Shown one piece after another: positions 35,765 through 46,596 of a DNA stretch of 64,000 bases. How positions within the stretch are numbered: the first letter of the stretch is position 1; every line of letters starts with the position of its first letter. Source of the DNA: Allacma fusca (taxonomy: Eukaryota; Arthropoda; Collembola; Symphypleona; Sminthuridae); the NCBI GenBank assembly GCA_947179485.1, contig OX359246.1, positions 55,841,632 to 55,905,631 on the forward strand. Direction: 5' to 3'. The position numbers and the translations under genes were made by a program. The notes below the pieces were generated by a model. The model did no database searches. It was not told the DNA's origin and was given only the letters and a program-made list of their open reading frames with translations.

Positions 35765-36646
35765 TCATTGTATTTCAATAAATGTCGCCACCATGAAAAG
35801 TAATAGTAAGGTGGTTGCTAAAAGTATCCCAATAACAAATACCCAGAGTACTTCCACGGTTGAGAGACGACGCTCGAAGTATGTTACCCTCAGTTCGAAC
35901 ATGGCGGACAAAATCAGACATTTCATACTGGGTGACAAGTGGTCAGGAAAAGTAGCTCCTACACAACGTCTATTACGATTTCGACTGTCAACTAAGGTAA
36001 CTGATTTCCGAATCTCCCCCAAATAATTTCGATGTCTGTCGTACAATCGAAAGTTAGAATTGCAGAAGCTGAAAATTGGACAGATGGTTCCGCAATTATG
36101 TGAGCGGATATTGAGGATATTATAAGAATTCTCGTCCTCAACTTCATACTGGGGCCTGAAGGCTGATGATGTATTTTTCAATCGACCAATTATGAATCCA
36201 TTGAATTGGTACACATAAGTATTTAACATGCTCATAATTGCTGCATTTGTCATATCCGAGCTGAATTTTTTCTCCGTTTCGGACGGACAACCCCACGATG
36301 AGCAAGTTTGCAATCGCTGTCGGTCCACTGTCAATACCAGATCTCCTTCGGTTGAGTAAATGCAGAAAGTAAACCTCCGCTCCATCCCTCGCCAACATTT
36401 TGAGCCACAGTCAACTCGTTCTCCAGCCCAAAAAATACACCGGCCCTCATCGTTCATAATTTTAAACCGTCTTGATAGCCTTTCCGAAATCTCAAAAGGA
36501 AAATTGTGGTAATATTTTTGCATGAAAAGGGTGCCGATTCCATTGAAAGGTTCTAAGCCATCTGTCATCGTCAGAATATATGAGGATTTATCTTTACGTA
36601 TTTCTTCTGCATCACCAAGTCCGTCTGTTTCCGATTCGATGGACAT
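35765..36646 (-). CDS. phospholipid scramblase family protein
   Basis: Single-exon frame of 293 aa from ATG 36646 to TGA. Scramblases move phospholipids between membrane leaflets, usually in a calcium-dependent way, and some act in the nucleus or as regulators. Recognisable family features, in order, are: an N-terminal GLEPFNGIGTLFMQ segment; FEISERLSRRFKIMNDEGRCIFWAGE (the region usually read as YEVxNxxGQxIFxAxE); a cysteine-rich CGSKCW; the RPFTxxIxDxxG-like RRFTFCIYSTEG; and late in the protein FPDHLSPSMKCLILSA, the family's FPxDLDVKMKAxLLGA. A hydrophobic helix at about residues 265-290 (VLWVFVIGILLATTLLLLF) ends the protein, as expected. Length is usual for the family. It is divergent in the middle and lacks introns, so a retrocopy is possible, though no poly-A tail is visible. 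Confidence 0.85.
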   Translation of the reverse strand: MSIESETDGLGDAEEIRKDKSSYILTMTDGLEPFNGIGTLFMQKYYHNFPFEISERLSRRFKIMNDEGRCIFWAGERVDCGSKCWRGMERRFTFCIYSTEGDLVLTVDRQRLQTCSSWGCPSETEKKFSSDMTNAAIMSMLNTYVYQFNGFIIGRLKNTSSAFRPQYEVEDENSYNILNIRSHNCGTICPIFSFCNSNFRLYDRHRNYLGEIRKSVTLVDSRNRNRRCVGATFPDHLSPSMKCLILSAMFELRVTYFERRLSTVEVLWVFVIGILLATTLLLLFMVATFIEIQ

Positions 36647-38649
36647 CGTTTTTTGATATTCCGTAAAGGATGGAAGACAGAGGTTACAGTCGGGTAAAAC
36701 AGGTCACAAAACGCTTAATCTTAATGCAACAAGATTGTATCTGGAGTTGTTTAGTTGTCGTGAACAAAATACTATCTTCAGATTTTTTGACGAAGGTTTT
36801 ATTGTTTTTCTATCATCTTTTCACCGTTACCGAATTACCTATGGCAAAAATTTGAACAGATATTGGACCACTAAAATTCTAAGACTATTTATTTGAATAA
36901 CTATTTCGGAGGTTCGAAAACGTTTCTTCAAAGGTTCTTAATAAAATTCTCATTAAGGCAGTATATTATTTTTCGGGGAAAGAGCATTAATGTCGGTGAA
37001 AGTTGAAGTTTTTTTCTTCATTCATTTTTAAAGGCAAAAATGTAAAAAATGTAAAATAAAAAGCATCGGAAATTATTTTTTTTACACATTGTATTGAATT
37101 ACGCAGAGTAAGTTCCTGGGTGACTACAGGTAATTACTACAAAGCAGGACATTTTGTTGAGTCGAGTTGGTGTAGATTAAGCAACTTGGGAACGTGTTTC
37201 TCTCTAAATGTAGTTATATGTATTTATATTCCTTTATTATTTACTATAATACTTAGTATTATACCAATGAAACACTATTATTGAAATAATTTGCCAGTAA
37301 ATTACGTTATTCGAATTCAGCAAAACGTCTCATAAATCGCAGTACCAAAGAAGTCAGAATACCAGAACCTACTATAATTTAATAATATTGTCCTCAAATT
37401 ACCTTGAACCTGTTTAAACATCGGGGCTGTTCTTAAAACAACAGTTTCATGAATTTATACTGTACACAATCCTTATTTAAGATTTGCCCAGCAAAATATT
37501 TGGTATACAAATATAAAAATATACTGAATGCTTTTGGTAGAGTTCCAATTTAAAGAGTGCACCGTATTCTGGCGTCCGCATTTGAGGCAAATCCTGTTTT
37601 TAAGGAATCTATAATAGTGAAAGTGCACTGTACCAAGTTGAACTATACATATTAATTAAGGGAATATTATGCGAAGCCTGGTAATAAAGTAAACAAGCCA
37701 GTTTACTGTGTTATGAATTAGCACCTAAACCTTACATGTCAGTTGAAATGATGATGGCTTATGTTATGTTTACATACACTCATGAATGTATGTATACAGT
37801 GCAGTCGATGCCTATTAGAATCCATTTGAAGATGTACTTTGACAAACTTACGTTTGCCCGGAACGTAAACTCCTCTCTTAAGGGAATTTGTAATAGGGAG
37901 ATGGCACTGTATCAGGTAAAAAAGATTTGACAAATGGAACTCCTAATGATTCCTTTCCAAAACGTTCCGTAATTCGCCACGTTAAAATATTTAAGTTACT
38001 ATAATTAAGTAATGTTGTCATAAAGTTAGCCTGAACCTGTTGTAACATTGAGACACCACTTAAAATGGCATGTTCATCCAATTACATGCACAGTACACCC
38101 TCCGCATTAGCGATTTCCTAAGAAAAATATTTCTCTTCATATTATACCACATATATGCCATATGTATCTATGTATGTGACGTGCTCTCACTGTCAGCATA
38201 TGAAAGAAATCACAGGGCTTTTACTTGTATACACATATGGACCTTCAAATTTAAATGTCTTGCGGTCGTGTGCTTATTTTAAATACGATATGACAGGAAT
38301 GTTTTTGATGTGTATACTTCTTGTTCTTGTCTTCGCTTCAGTCTTCAAAAACCGTCGATGAAAATATTACTCACAATCAGAATGGGTGACAGTTGCAGTT
38401 CATATTGTCAGGAGCATTTCATGTTTTGTGATGACGTAATTAATACGGGAGGGGGAGGGGGTCGAGACCGCGACCGGTGCGATTTATAATAATGATGTTC
38501 GTGGAAGGGGGAGGGGTTTTGAAATATGGAAAAATCTGAAGACGTAATAAAAGAATGAAGCCGGATATAATATATGCATCTTATAAAAGTTGTCTCTAAC
38601 CAACACTGCCCACGCTTCTCCCACGTCCACACGCTGCTCCAATGTTCCG
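36647..38649. other. intergenic, weak internal duplication
   Basis: About 37310-37500 and 37950-38130 show similar order of blocks (ACCTTGAACCTGTT and GCCTGAACCTGTT, then CACAATCC/TACACCC). A G-rich stretch lies at 38441-38470. No gene is supported. Confidence 0.4.
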
Positions 38650-38690
38650 TATAAATACGGGCAGATCCAGGTTTGAGACTCATTCGAGTG
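38650..38690 (+). promoter_or_regulatory. core promoter (TATA box and initiator) of the histone H4-like gene
   Basis: TATAAATA at 38650-38657 is followed 32 bases later by the arthropod initiator ACTCATTC, with the A at 38682 as probable first transcribed base. The first ATG is at 38739. Arthropod histone genes commonly have TATA boxes, which fits the gene downstream. Confidence 0.65.
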
Positions 38691-38939
38691 GTGTCATCGA
38701 GTTGAGAGCGAAGCGAGTGTTTTAGAAGTATTTGGGAAATGCCGAGCGGAAGAAAGCGAAGGAAGGGAAAGAAGGGGGAAAGGTGAGGTGTGACATCAGC
38801 GGCATCTCAAAACATGCAATAAGGGAGTTAATTCCGAATGTCGATGACATACGAATTTCAAATGAAGTTTATGAAGCAATCAGGGCAACCTTCACAGAAT
38901 TCATTCGAAATGTCGTTAGATACCCAATCAACAATCGCA

Positions 38940-39110
38940 GAACGGCCCAGCATCGGTTCAGTGTTGTTGGCAAAGTGTACCATTTGTCCAACGGCGGGAT
39001 ACCGGGACGACATTTTCACCCAACAATTAAACGATAACTCGCCGAGAACGGGCCTTTAAGGGCATCGTGTATGGGCCAGCGCTTTGCCAACATATGCCCA
39101 AGTACAAATG
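38940..39110. repeat. left subterminal GGCC-word array
   Basis: Degenerate words such as GGCCCAGCATCGG, GGCAAAGTG, GGGATACCGGGACG and GGGCCAGCGCTTTGCC follow one another. It mirrors the right-hand array of the same element. Confidence 0.6.
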
Positions 39111-39225
39111 AAGGTGGCACCATGATTGAACCAGTAGTATGACTATATGAAATAAATATACATGCCGGGTAGATAGTGTAGTGCACAATTTTAAACCGAT
39201 TATTTCTAATACCGTTTTTTCAATT

Positions 39226-39723
39226 TTATTCGCCATTAAGTAAAAATGTATGTAACATAGGAATACAAACATACACAATCATAGACCCTGTATAATCAAG
39301 TGGAAGTAAAGCACATTTACTACTTTTAGAGATAGGAAGACCATCAACACCTACAGTAATACTAATTGTACTTTTATAATCTAAAGTTTCAAAAGCAGCT
39401 GAACTCGGGATCCGGGAAAGTACTATTCCAACCCAAAGTCTTGTTTGCAAATAATTTAAACCAAAATAAAAATATTTTCCTTTTCCAATGTAAGTAATAT
39501 ACCTTGGAATTTTCTCTGTTGTCAGTAGCGTCCTAGGATCCCGTGGGACATTTGGTATTTTGGTTTTGTTAATAATTAAACTGAGTAAGTCCTTTAGTGT
39601 GTAATGTTGTGACTTACAGCCCATTGTGCAGGGTTTTCTTTAAATTGTATTCTACTACTATCTGATTCCAAAGAGTCATCACTGTCAGTACTACCATCAC
39701 CAGAATTTTCTGAACATGTCCAA
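39226..39723 (-). pseudogene. transposon-associated ORF, PKDPRTLL / IDGLP family (incomplete)
   Basis: The coding pieces ENPAQWAVSHNITH, then IPNVPRDPRTLLTT, YFYFGL and ITVGVDGLPISKSS match in order a protein family seen in many invertebrate genomes (general form LPKDxRTLLxTP, YxYFGL, INIDGLPLFKSS), which I regard as transposon-encoded from memory only. The usual continuation after IDGLP is absent and the reading frame changes once near 39610, so this is a relic. Acidic serine-rich sequence upstream (near 39640-39840) probably belongs to the same ORF. It lies downstream of, and in the same orientation as, the DUF4806 gene. Confidence 0.6.
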
Positions 39724-39899
39724 CTGCAAAGATCATTAGATCTAACAACTTAGTTAAATTGAGAACTCTCCTCACATTCACTCACATTGTCAATGACTGT
39801 AGACCTACTAACTAACACTGTGTCATTAGTTAAGTTGGTTTTACGTAAATAAACAATAGACTATATTATAAACTATTAGCTTAGTAATTCAGCATTGAA

Positions 39900-42698
39900 T
39901 TAGGAACGTTTTGCTCTTCCTCCGTATCTGTCAGCTCCCCCATGAAACCACCGTCCACAAAATTGCTCCACTTCAGCTTCGTTTACGTTTTGACTCCTTG
40001 CAACTGAAGCTGTGAATTAAAGATTAAACACCACTAAAAAATATTTATACACACGTTGTTTGTGTATATTTACATTGTGTTACATTTATCGATTTGATTT
40101 GAAAATTTTACACAAATTTAGTTGTGATCCACAACAGTAATAATTACTGCAAAACAAATACGCAGCACTTACACACAATAATTTTACAAAGGTTGGTTCC
40201 CTTAAAAGCAATTTTTGGTGACCCTTGTTTTGATGTCCCAGTAAAGTTGATCTCCAAAGAGAAAGAATGCGATAACAATTTTGATAATAGTCGACGTATA
40301 TGGTGTTCAAAATCTTTGCCACCAGTTGTTTCACACCACGAAACCTACATGAGTAAAATAAAATTTGAAAATTAAAATCAAAAAACCTATACAAGTTACT
40401 CTCGCTACATGCCCACTTGTGTTCCGAGTGACTTTTTTATAAACGTGCATAGATGGTCTAATGCTACAGCATGGACAAAGAGCAGGTTTGTGTTCAGGTA
40501 AAATGTAATATAAGTACACTGAAGCACGGTTTCCTGCTTCACAGTTTTAGAATTAAATAATTTCCATTAAAGGGTTCGACAGGCATTGAAGTAAGGTGAT
40601 ATAAGATATTCTGGCAACCCACCGTAGCCAATATTAACCTAATGTAGATCCACAAATCATGGATATTGACAAATATTTGGTCAACAAACCAGTGATGACA
40701 TATACTAGCCAATTTGTTGGAACTTAATCCTGATTTGACTACTTTGGGTCAATCTTAGGTCTTGAACCCAATAATGGTCCATGTACAAAATAAGGGGTCT
40801 ATAAAACCAGCTGTGATGAAATTGCGCCAGTACAAGACACCCACATTGACCAACATGATGCGGAGAATTCAATGGTCACCAATACGGTCCATAGTTTTAA
40901 ACTTCAGCGCCATTTCTACAGCAAACCCGGGCGAGTGGACCCGCATTTTTTATCCTCGACAGTAAAATATCTACCTATGGCTACAAAAATTTGCACACCG
41001 AACCCGAGAGGGAATATGGCGAGGTTTACTTGTTAGAGAGGAATTTCTTGTCAAGGATAGCACAAAAACAATAAAGTTTTTAAATTCATTCTTACAAGTT
41101 TTGCAGTTAAAGTTACGCCACCAAGCAATTCCTCTGCCACATCCAGTTCCGACTTGTTTTTCAATGGAATGTCCAACGGGCAAAGCAAACTTTCATACGT
41201 ATTTTTCTTCGCAACTGAACACTTAATGATTCCCAATTCAGACTTGAGTTCCAAAATTTCATTCAAGAGAACCTTTTGAAAATCTTAAAACAAATAGTTA
41301 ATACTCACGTGCAGAGTTAACAGATCTCAAGTTGACATTTAAGGTTGAATCGTTTAAAGTATATTCTCTATTAATTATATTATTTTCTGCATCCTATAAA
41401 TTACTTACGTCGAAATTCTGAAATCAAATTTTGCATTTCGGTCCTTGATGGCTCGAGGTTTTTCTGCATTAAATTTTCCCCGGACTTGGATCCTGAGATG
41501 TTTGAGGTAGATTTGGGGTTGCATGATTTATACTCGTAGAATCCAAGTGTTGCCCCAGGTTGACGGACCTATCAATGACAATTTCCGCATTGCCTGTGTA
41601 GTTGGATATCGGGATGACACTCACAGTCGCAGCAGATTCTTTTTAAGTAGCGTGGTACGCAGCGATTGTATTCAATCCCGTCAGTTGCACGCCTTTCAAC
41701 GTTGAACTTTCTAAAATATTAAATTCGATCAGAATTTTGTTGTAACAAAAATCCTTTTATATAAAGCAAGTTTACTCACCATCAATTAAATCGCCACCAA
41801 GAATTTCCAACTGATTTACATCACTGTCCTCCAGCATTAACCGTATTGATGATCGTGAGGAAACTTCGTCCGTGCTTTGTATGTTGGCTGTTTGAACAAA
41901 AATGCTTTAATTCATATTAGTTATTTCAATCAAAATATTTTTTCAGTATTGTTGAATTGTACAATAAAAATAAATTGTGAAATTACTTCTAAATTTCCAT
42001 TTTTATAAGACAGTTATAATAATAATTATTATTATATAATATTATTTCATTTGTAATATGACTAACTTGGTAAAGCTTGGAATCGATACAACGGAACAAG
42101 TGCTGACTGTTGTGAATTATTTTCTAGTTCTAAATTATCCGATTCAGATTCCTGAATTCTCGAAGTTGGCTGACGTGACTTCTGAATTTTAGTTGCTTTT
42201 TCGGATTTCTGCTTTGTACCAATTTTTTGCTTACGCAACTTCATCCGAGCCTCATGATCCAAATCTGATTCGCTAGAAACTTCAAAGTTTGACAAGGACT
42301 GATAGGTAGTAGATTTTTCCACTGCTGCAATGTAGTTATCCGTTGAATTATACATTGACTAACTGACATGTAATTATATTTAAATGTTCACAGGATCATT
42401 ATACAAAACAACTATAGAAATAAAAGAATTTAAACTCATAATTATTGCTACATACAAAATATTACGTTCTGATGATTTAATATAATTATTTTATGTTACC
42501 TTCGAAACATTTAATTTCGACAGGATACGATGGCCACTTGCTTTTGGGCTTACTCAAGTAATTGCTTTTTAAAGCTGTAATATTTGGCCCATTCTTTGTA
42601 GGAAATTGGCACGTCGTTTGTTCTGAGTCCAACCACCTAACCGGGACTTCAATTCCGCATTCTGTAGTAAATTCTACAACACAGAATTTAGCTGCCAT
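39900..42698 (-). CDS. DUF4806-domain protein, apparently intact (seven exons)
   Basis: Exons 42500-42698, 42067-42324, 41780-41887, 41409-41492, 41096-41283, 40173-40344 and 39900-40009 join in consistent phase and sum to 1119 nt (372 aa). Residues 1-66 are the usual N-terminal module of this family (FCVVEF, IEVPVRWL, KWPSYPVEI). A lysine- and serine-rich linker covers about 67-216. The C-terminal part is DUF4806: LLCPLDIPLKNKSELDVAEELL, then GGKDFEHHIRRLLSKL, INFTG and KIAFKGTNLCKII, ending VEQFCGRWFHGGADRYGGR. DUF4806 proteins are numerous in arthropods and of unknown function. Location within a transposon with inverted ends suggests it is an element-encoded accessory or DNA-binding protein. 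The frame appears unbroken although the neighbouring ORF is decayed. Intron 3 contains an open stretch (41520-41705, plus strand) that is a shadow. Confidence 0.78.
40560..40940. repeat. internal word repeat in an intron of the DUF4806 gene
   Basis: AT-richer degenerate words (TTGGTCAA, CCAATTT, GGTCCAT, TTGACCAA) fill much of the intron between the exons ending at 40344 and 41096. They look like a separate small insertion or a decayed array. Confidence 0.35.
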
Positions 42699-43169
42699 TT
42701 CTACAAAATGTATAAATAATTGTTAATGTAGGATGCCATATTGCGAAACTGTATTATTAATTAGGAATTGCTAAATCTTCAGTGTACGGAGTTTAGTAAG
42801 TGTCTTAATATTTACTGCACGTACATAGTTTGAAGATATATAGATAAAGATAAAGTAGAGATAATCAAAATTATTACCTGGTAACCACGAATGGATTGCC
42901 AATTTTAAATTGACAAGTTTAGTCATAAAATTATGAGCTCTCAATCGGTAAGAGAAAATTAAATACTAATGTTAAAGTGATGTAACTTCACTTAGCAAAC
43001 TTACATCCCGGATTTCGTAAGTGGACACGATGAACTGTGACAGGAAGCCATACCGTTAAAGCACGCCGAGTTAGGATAAATTGCATTATAGATTTGACAA
43101 ATGATTGCCCGCTCTAAAGTTAATGACATGCGCACTTTTTGTTGTTAAATAAAATAAATCGGGCCGGTA

Positions 43170-43430
43170 TCACTTCTACATGCTAACCAGCAGCATACCA
43201 ATGACAGCGTTTGCCGACGTGAACTTGTATCGGCCCGTTTTTTGCTGGCCAAACGGTTGTGGGGCCAATGCTCGGTGGGCAAGAAAGTCCTGTATTGCCC
43301 CATTTTGTTCCCGAGCCGTCATAGAGAAGCAACGGCCCGTCATTTACTGGGCATAGAAACCCAGCACTCACCCATTTAGGCTTCCAGCCGACATAAACAT
43401 GCAATGGCCCATCGCTTAGCGGGCTTAGAT
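43170..43430. repeat. right subterminal GGCC-word array
   Basis: Words such as CGGCCCGT, GGGGCCAATGCTCGGTGGGC, CGGCCCGTCATTTACTGGGC and GGCCCATCGCTTAGCGGGC recur with a spacing of about 50-60 bases. The opposite-strand open frame at 43183-43602 merely reads through this array and the H4-like exon. Confidence 0.65.
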
Positions 43431-43566
43431 TGTTGATTGGGTAGTCTCTCGCTATCACAGATAGCGAAGGAAGGAGAATGGTCACAGTTGGCGATGTAAC
43501 TAGGGCCATCCGAAGGGAACAGAATCGTCTAGCAGGATTGGAATAGAGCTTCCACATAAAACCAAC

Positions 43567-43582
43567 GGCCCTTTTAAGGGCC
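43567..43582 (+). terminator. histone-type 3' stem-loop
   Basis: GGCCCTTTTAAGGGCC forms a 6-bp stem with a TTTA loop. It fits the metazoan histone mRNA consensus GGYYYU-UHUH-ARRRCC. The left flank is CCAAC and the right flank GCCACTC. It lies 20 bases after the stop codon of the H4-like frame, the expected place. Replication-dependent histone mRNAs end just after such a loop instead of being polyadenylated. Confidence 0.8.
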
Positions 43583-43619
43583 GCCACTCTTCCTAAGAAC
43601 AAGATTTTTCAGCAGTAGT

Positions 43620-45464
43620 GAAGGGTCAGGCCAGAACCGAGAACAGTTGAGAACAGAGAGGCTGGAAGTGAGGAGTTCAACGTATTACGACTCAACGTAT
43701 CTCCATCATGTACATAAACAACAACGTTAAAAGTACACTAAATAGTTATAAGTACATACAAGTATTTTTGTAAGTACGTATAAGTAGTAAGTAATAAAGT
43801 ACTCCTAATAATAAAGTTAATAATAAGTAAGATAATTAATAATAAGTTTGCTGCAGTGCACCACTACATATAAGTACTTAAATTTTGATAATATTTAGTA
43901 ATATATGTATAAGTGTACTAATAATTTATTATAACTTAAGCTAAATTGGAATTCAACTGGACTTTATTAATATCAGAAAAGACCAAATGAAACGAATGAT
44001 TGTGGTTTATGTACTTTATCATATGTACGTAATTACATATGTTCACATTTCGTTGATTTCGTATCGACTCACACTGATTCTACATTGTTTTTTAACATGT
44101 TATTTTTTTCTTGATTGTAGTCTGAATGTCTGAATCACATTATTATTCACTCAGGAGTTAATAAAATTGGAATATATGTAGGTACTGTTACACTGAATTC
44201 ATCCAGTAATCCTCATCACTGAATCAATTATCATAATTTCTGTACGTTAAGGGGATTGAAGGTGCTCGAAGATCACTAAGTGATGATGATAAGAGGAGGA
44301 AGTCTGAGAAGAATTGATGCCGGCTCAACGCCGAGAAAATCCATGGAATACATCTTGTGGCATTAGTAGTAGTACTGTACTGAAGGTATTGACTATTGAC
44401 TTGTTTTATGGGTTGGAGGTTTTAACCGTGGGATTTTCGGCACTCAAAGCAAACACCAGGGGGAGGCAGTTTTCACACGGGATTCAGATTCAGGGTAGAA
44501 CTTTTATACATTTAGTAATATAGGGGAGGGATCGATAGCCCACTCACAAATAACTAGTGCTTGACTATGATTTTGCCTTGAATTTTTCCTCACCATCAAT
44601 TCGTGTTTTTTTCTCTTTTTTTTAATGCTACACATAATCTTCCATTTTCCTCTGTCAATTTTCAACTTACAATTAAACTATACTTAAACTAATAATACTA
44701 ACTATACTTAAATTAACTTATAGGTAATTAAAGACACTGACTCAAAACCATGGGACATGGTTTACTAAAAGTTCATTGGCTTCAAGAACCAATAAATAAT
44801 AATTACATTTAAGGCTTAAAAACTTACGCTGTAAAAAGACATGCACAAATTTTGTTTTTCGTTGCATACGGCGGCATACGCATATCTTTTATTCTAGATG
44901 ATCTCTTCTGTGCCGTGAAATAAAATTAACTAATGACTGGAAATGAAGCATGTAAACCTTTATCTAAAATATTTCAAGACGCCACTCATACAAGAAAAAA
45001 ACACAATATGGCCTAGACGCATCCAAAGTACAAATCAAATCCACAAGAAAATACAAAACTGAAACTTAAACCAAATTCAAAAGCAGGGAGATTAAAGTAA
45101 TTACCTATCTATAGTTATGTACAGGTTTCAATTAACTGATATTTTCCATCTATATGAAGTCTCTTTTTCCTACTAGCCAGATAAATAAATCATATAAGTA
45201 ATCCTTCTTCAATTCTGCCAACTGCATCATTGAAAAAGCTAGTCTTTTTTTAAAACAAATTTATGTGCCTAGCCTAACAACCCTACTATAAAAATAACTT
45301 TTAAATCATTTTAACTACTTGTGTAATTACTTCACTTATCTACAGTATGTGAGCATAGTAGTAATCAGTCACAAGTGTAACTACTTTCTTGCTCTAGGCT
45401 ATAGTCTCAGATATCTATAATAATTAGCTACAAGTATCTATAGGTTTAAGATACCCTACGTTCA
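43620..45464. other. intergenic, no gene recognised
   Basis: AT-rich, with repeats of TAAGTA in 43720-43930. The frame 44314-44523 has no support. Confidence 0.4.
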
Positions 45465-45505
45465 ATGGTGAGCACCCTATACTTGCGAGATAGGGTGCTC
45501 ACCAT
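45465..45505. repeat. perfect hairpin, 16-bp arms and 9-base loop
   Basis: ATGGTGAGCACCCTAT at 45465-45480 pairs exactly with 45490-45505. There is no T-run after it. The role is unknown. Confidence 0.6.
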
Positions 45506-45852
45506 ATTCCACCCATCGTCCAATTCAGCCTGTCTCTTTTTTTCCCAAGTGAGTAAACGACACATTTTGTCAAAAGAATAATAATTATTAAAGTTTCAGT
45601 ATTTACCCCTTCATTCCCTAGGAACTGTAACGTCGCATGTTGCCCAATCTTTTGCTGTAATTAAAAAAGAAAAGAAAAGACATGGATTAATTTCCCGGAA
45701 ATATTTACTCGTATACATGGAGACACTCTATACATAAATGTCTCTAATCTATATACACTGTTTATTTGTACATATAGAAATGTATAGGGCCACTTTTCCT
45801 GTAAGCTGCATGCATTGAATGATTGAAATTGAATGACTGAAGGCCTGAATTT

Positions 45853-45988
45853 TAAAAATCATCGCTACGCGATAATTTGAGGCTTCACGTAGGGTGGCGT
45901 CAGCCACCGCCGTCAAAGTAGGATGAATTTTGAGCTTTTTCAGCCACCCTACGCGAAGCCTCAAATTATCGCGTAGCGATGATTTTTA
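45853..45988. repeat. fold-back element, 46-bp arms with one mismatch
   Basis: Arms 45853-45898 and 45943-45988 are reverse complements except for one base. They begin TAAAAATCATCGCTACGCG. The 44-bp centre is unrelated. It is a short inverted-repeat transposon or a recent palindromic duplication. No clear target duplication is visible. Confidence 0.7.
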
Positions 45989-46588
45989 CAGAACAGATCA
46001 CTTCCATGTTCATGGGAACACATGAACTTAGATGAAATGTATAACAAATAAAACAATATTCCGTTCATCTCTGTGTATGAAAGCGTCCGGCCTTAGCTGT
46101 ATTACTGATTTCATCTGTAGGAGCTCAGTAATTTGAGAATTTTAATCAAATTAAGCTCCTGGGGGAGCTTAAAGCAGAGGATGTTTTTGACAAATATTAC
46201 AAGACTTGAAAATAGGTGTGCCAAGTGAACTAAAGCAGAGGTTAATGTCGAGTGAGGAGCGCAGAGTCTGCAGACCCCACATCCGAACCGCCTTTAATTT
46301 TTTAAATTAGTCAATTATATCTATTTTGTAGAGAATATTTTAATATGGGGTTCCTATCTAAATTCCATATAATACATATTATCCTACTGACGGGATTTTC
46401 CTTTCGTGAACCAGGAAGACATTCAGTATGAATATTGAGTACGAAATTGAAATCAACTGAAACGTCGGGGCCATCTACAGGTGGACACGTCATAATCATC
46501 CACTTAAGCAAGCCTTTTCCGTCTGGTAAACGTCTTGGAAATCTGGTGGGTATCACTTCCAGTGTTAGTTATTAAATCTGTACAAGCT
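45989..46588. other. intergenic, no gene recognised
   Basis: No supportable feature. Confidence 0.4.
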
Positions 46589-46596
46589 GTCTCGGA

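Larger units (their letters stand above)
38923..43441. mobile_element. DNA transposon, 14-bp perfect inverted ends, TA target duplication, carrying a DUF4806 gene
   Basis: The ends are CCCAATCAACAATC at 38923 and its exact reverse complement ending at 43441. TA lies outside on both sides (38921-38922 and 43442-43443). Borders are fixed independently by the histone H4-like frame, which continues on the other side without loss. Subterminal regions (about 38940-39110 and 43170-43430) are arrays of GGCCCA, GGGCCA and CGATGGGCC words. Two minus-strand coding regions lie inside: a seven-exon DUF4806 gene (39900-42698) and an ORF of a transposon-associated family (39226-39723). The superfamily is not identified. 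TA duplication alone would suit Tc1/mariner, but no DDE mariner gene is seen. Confidence 0.8.
38739..43582 (+). pseudogene. divergent histone H4-like gene, split by a transposon
   Basis: From ATG 38739 a basic tail MPSGRKRRKGKKGE resembles a histone tail. The histone-fold part, in a second frame (38789-38920), contains DISGISKHAIREL, IRISNEVYEAIR and FIRNVVR. By eye this gives about 18 of 42 identities to H4 (IQGITKPAIRRL, KRISGLIYEETR, FLENVIR). The fold resumes at 43445-43546 with AITDSEGRRMVTVGDVTRAI, matching H4 [20 protein letters not shown] without a gap, and ends with TAG. A histone-type 3' stem-loop follows at 43567. A 4519-bp element sits between the halves. The tail and fold are out of frame with each other, and the insertion junction reads TAG, so the copy is probably dead. 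It diverges far beyond ordinary H4, so it derives from an H4 variant or H4-like protein rather than replicative H4. Confidence 0.75.

Noticed and set aside
38408-38683. 91-aa minus-strand frame with RSRSRPPPPP
   Set aside because: It is the complement of a G-rich promoter-proximal stretch and overlaps the TATA box of the H4-like gene.
43183-43602. 139-aa minus-strand frame with repeated DGP and GP phrases
   Set aside because: It reads through the GGCC-word array and the complement of the H4-like exon; the repeats create the open frame.
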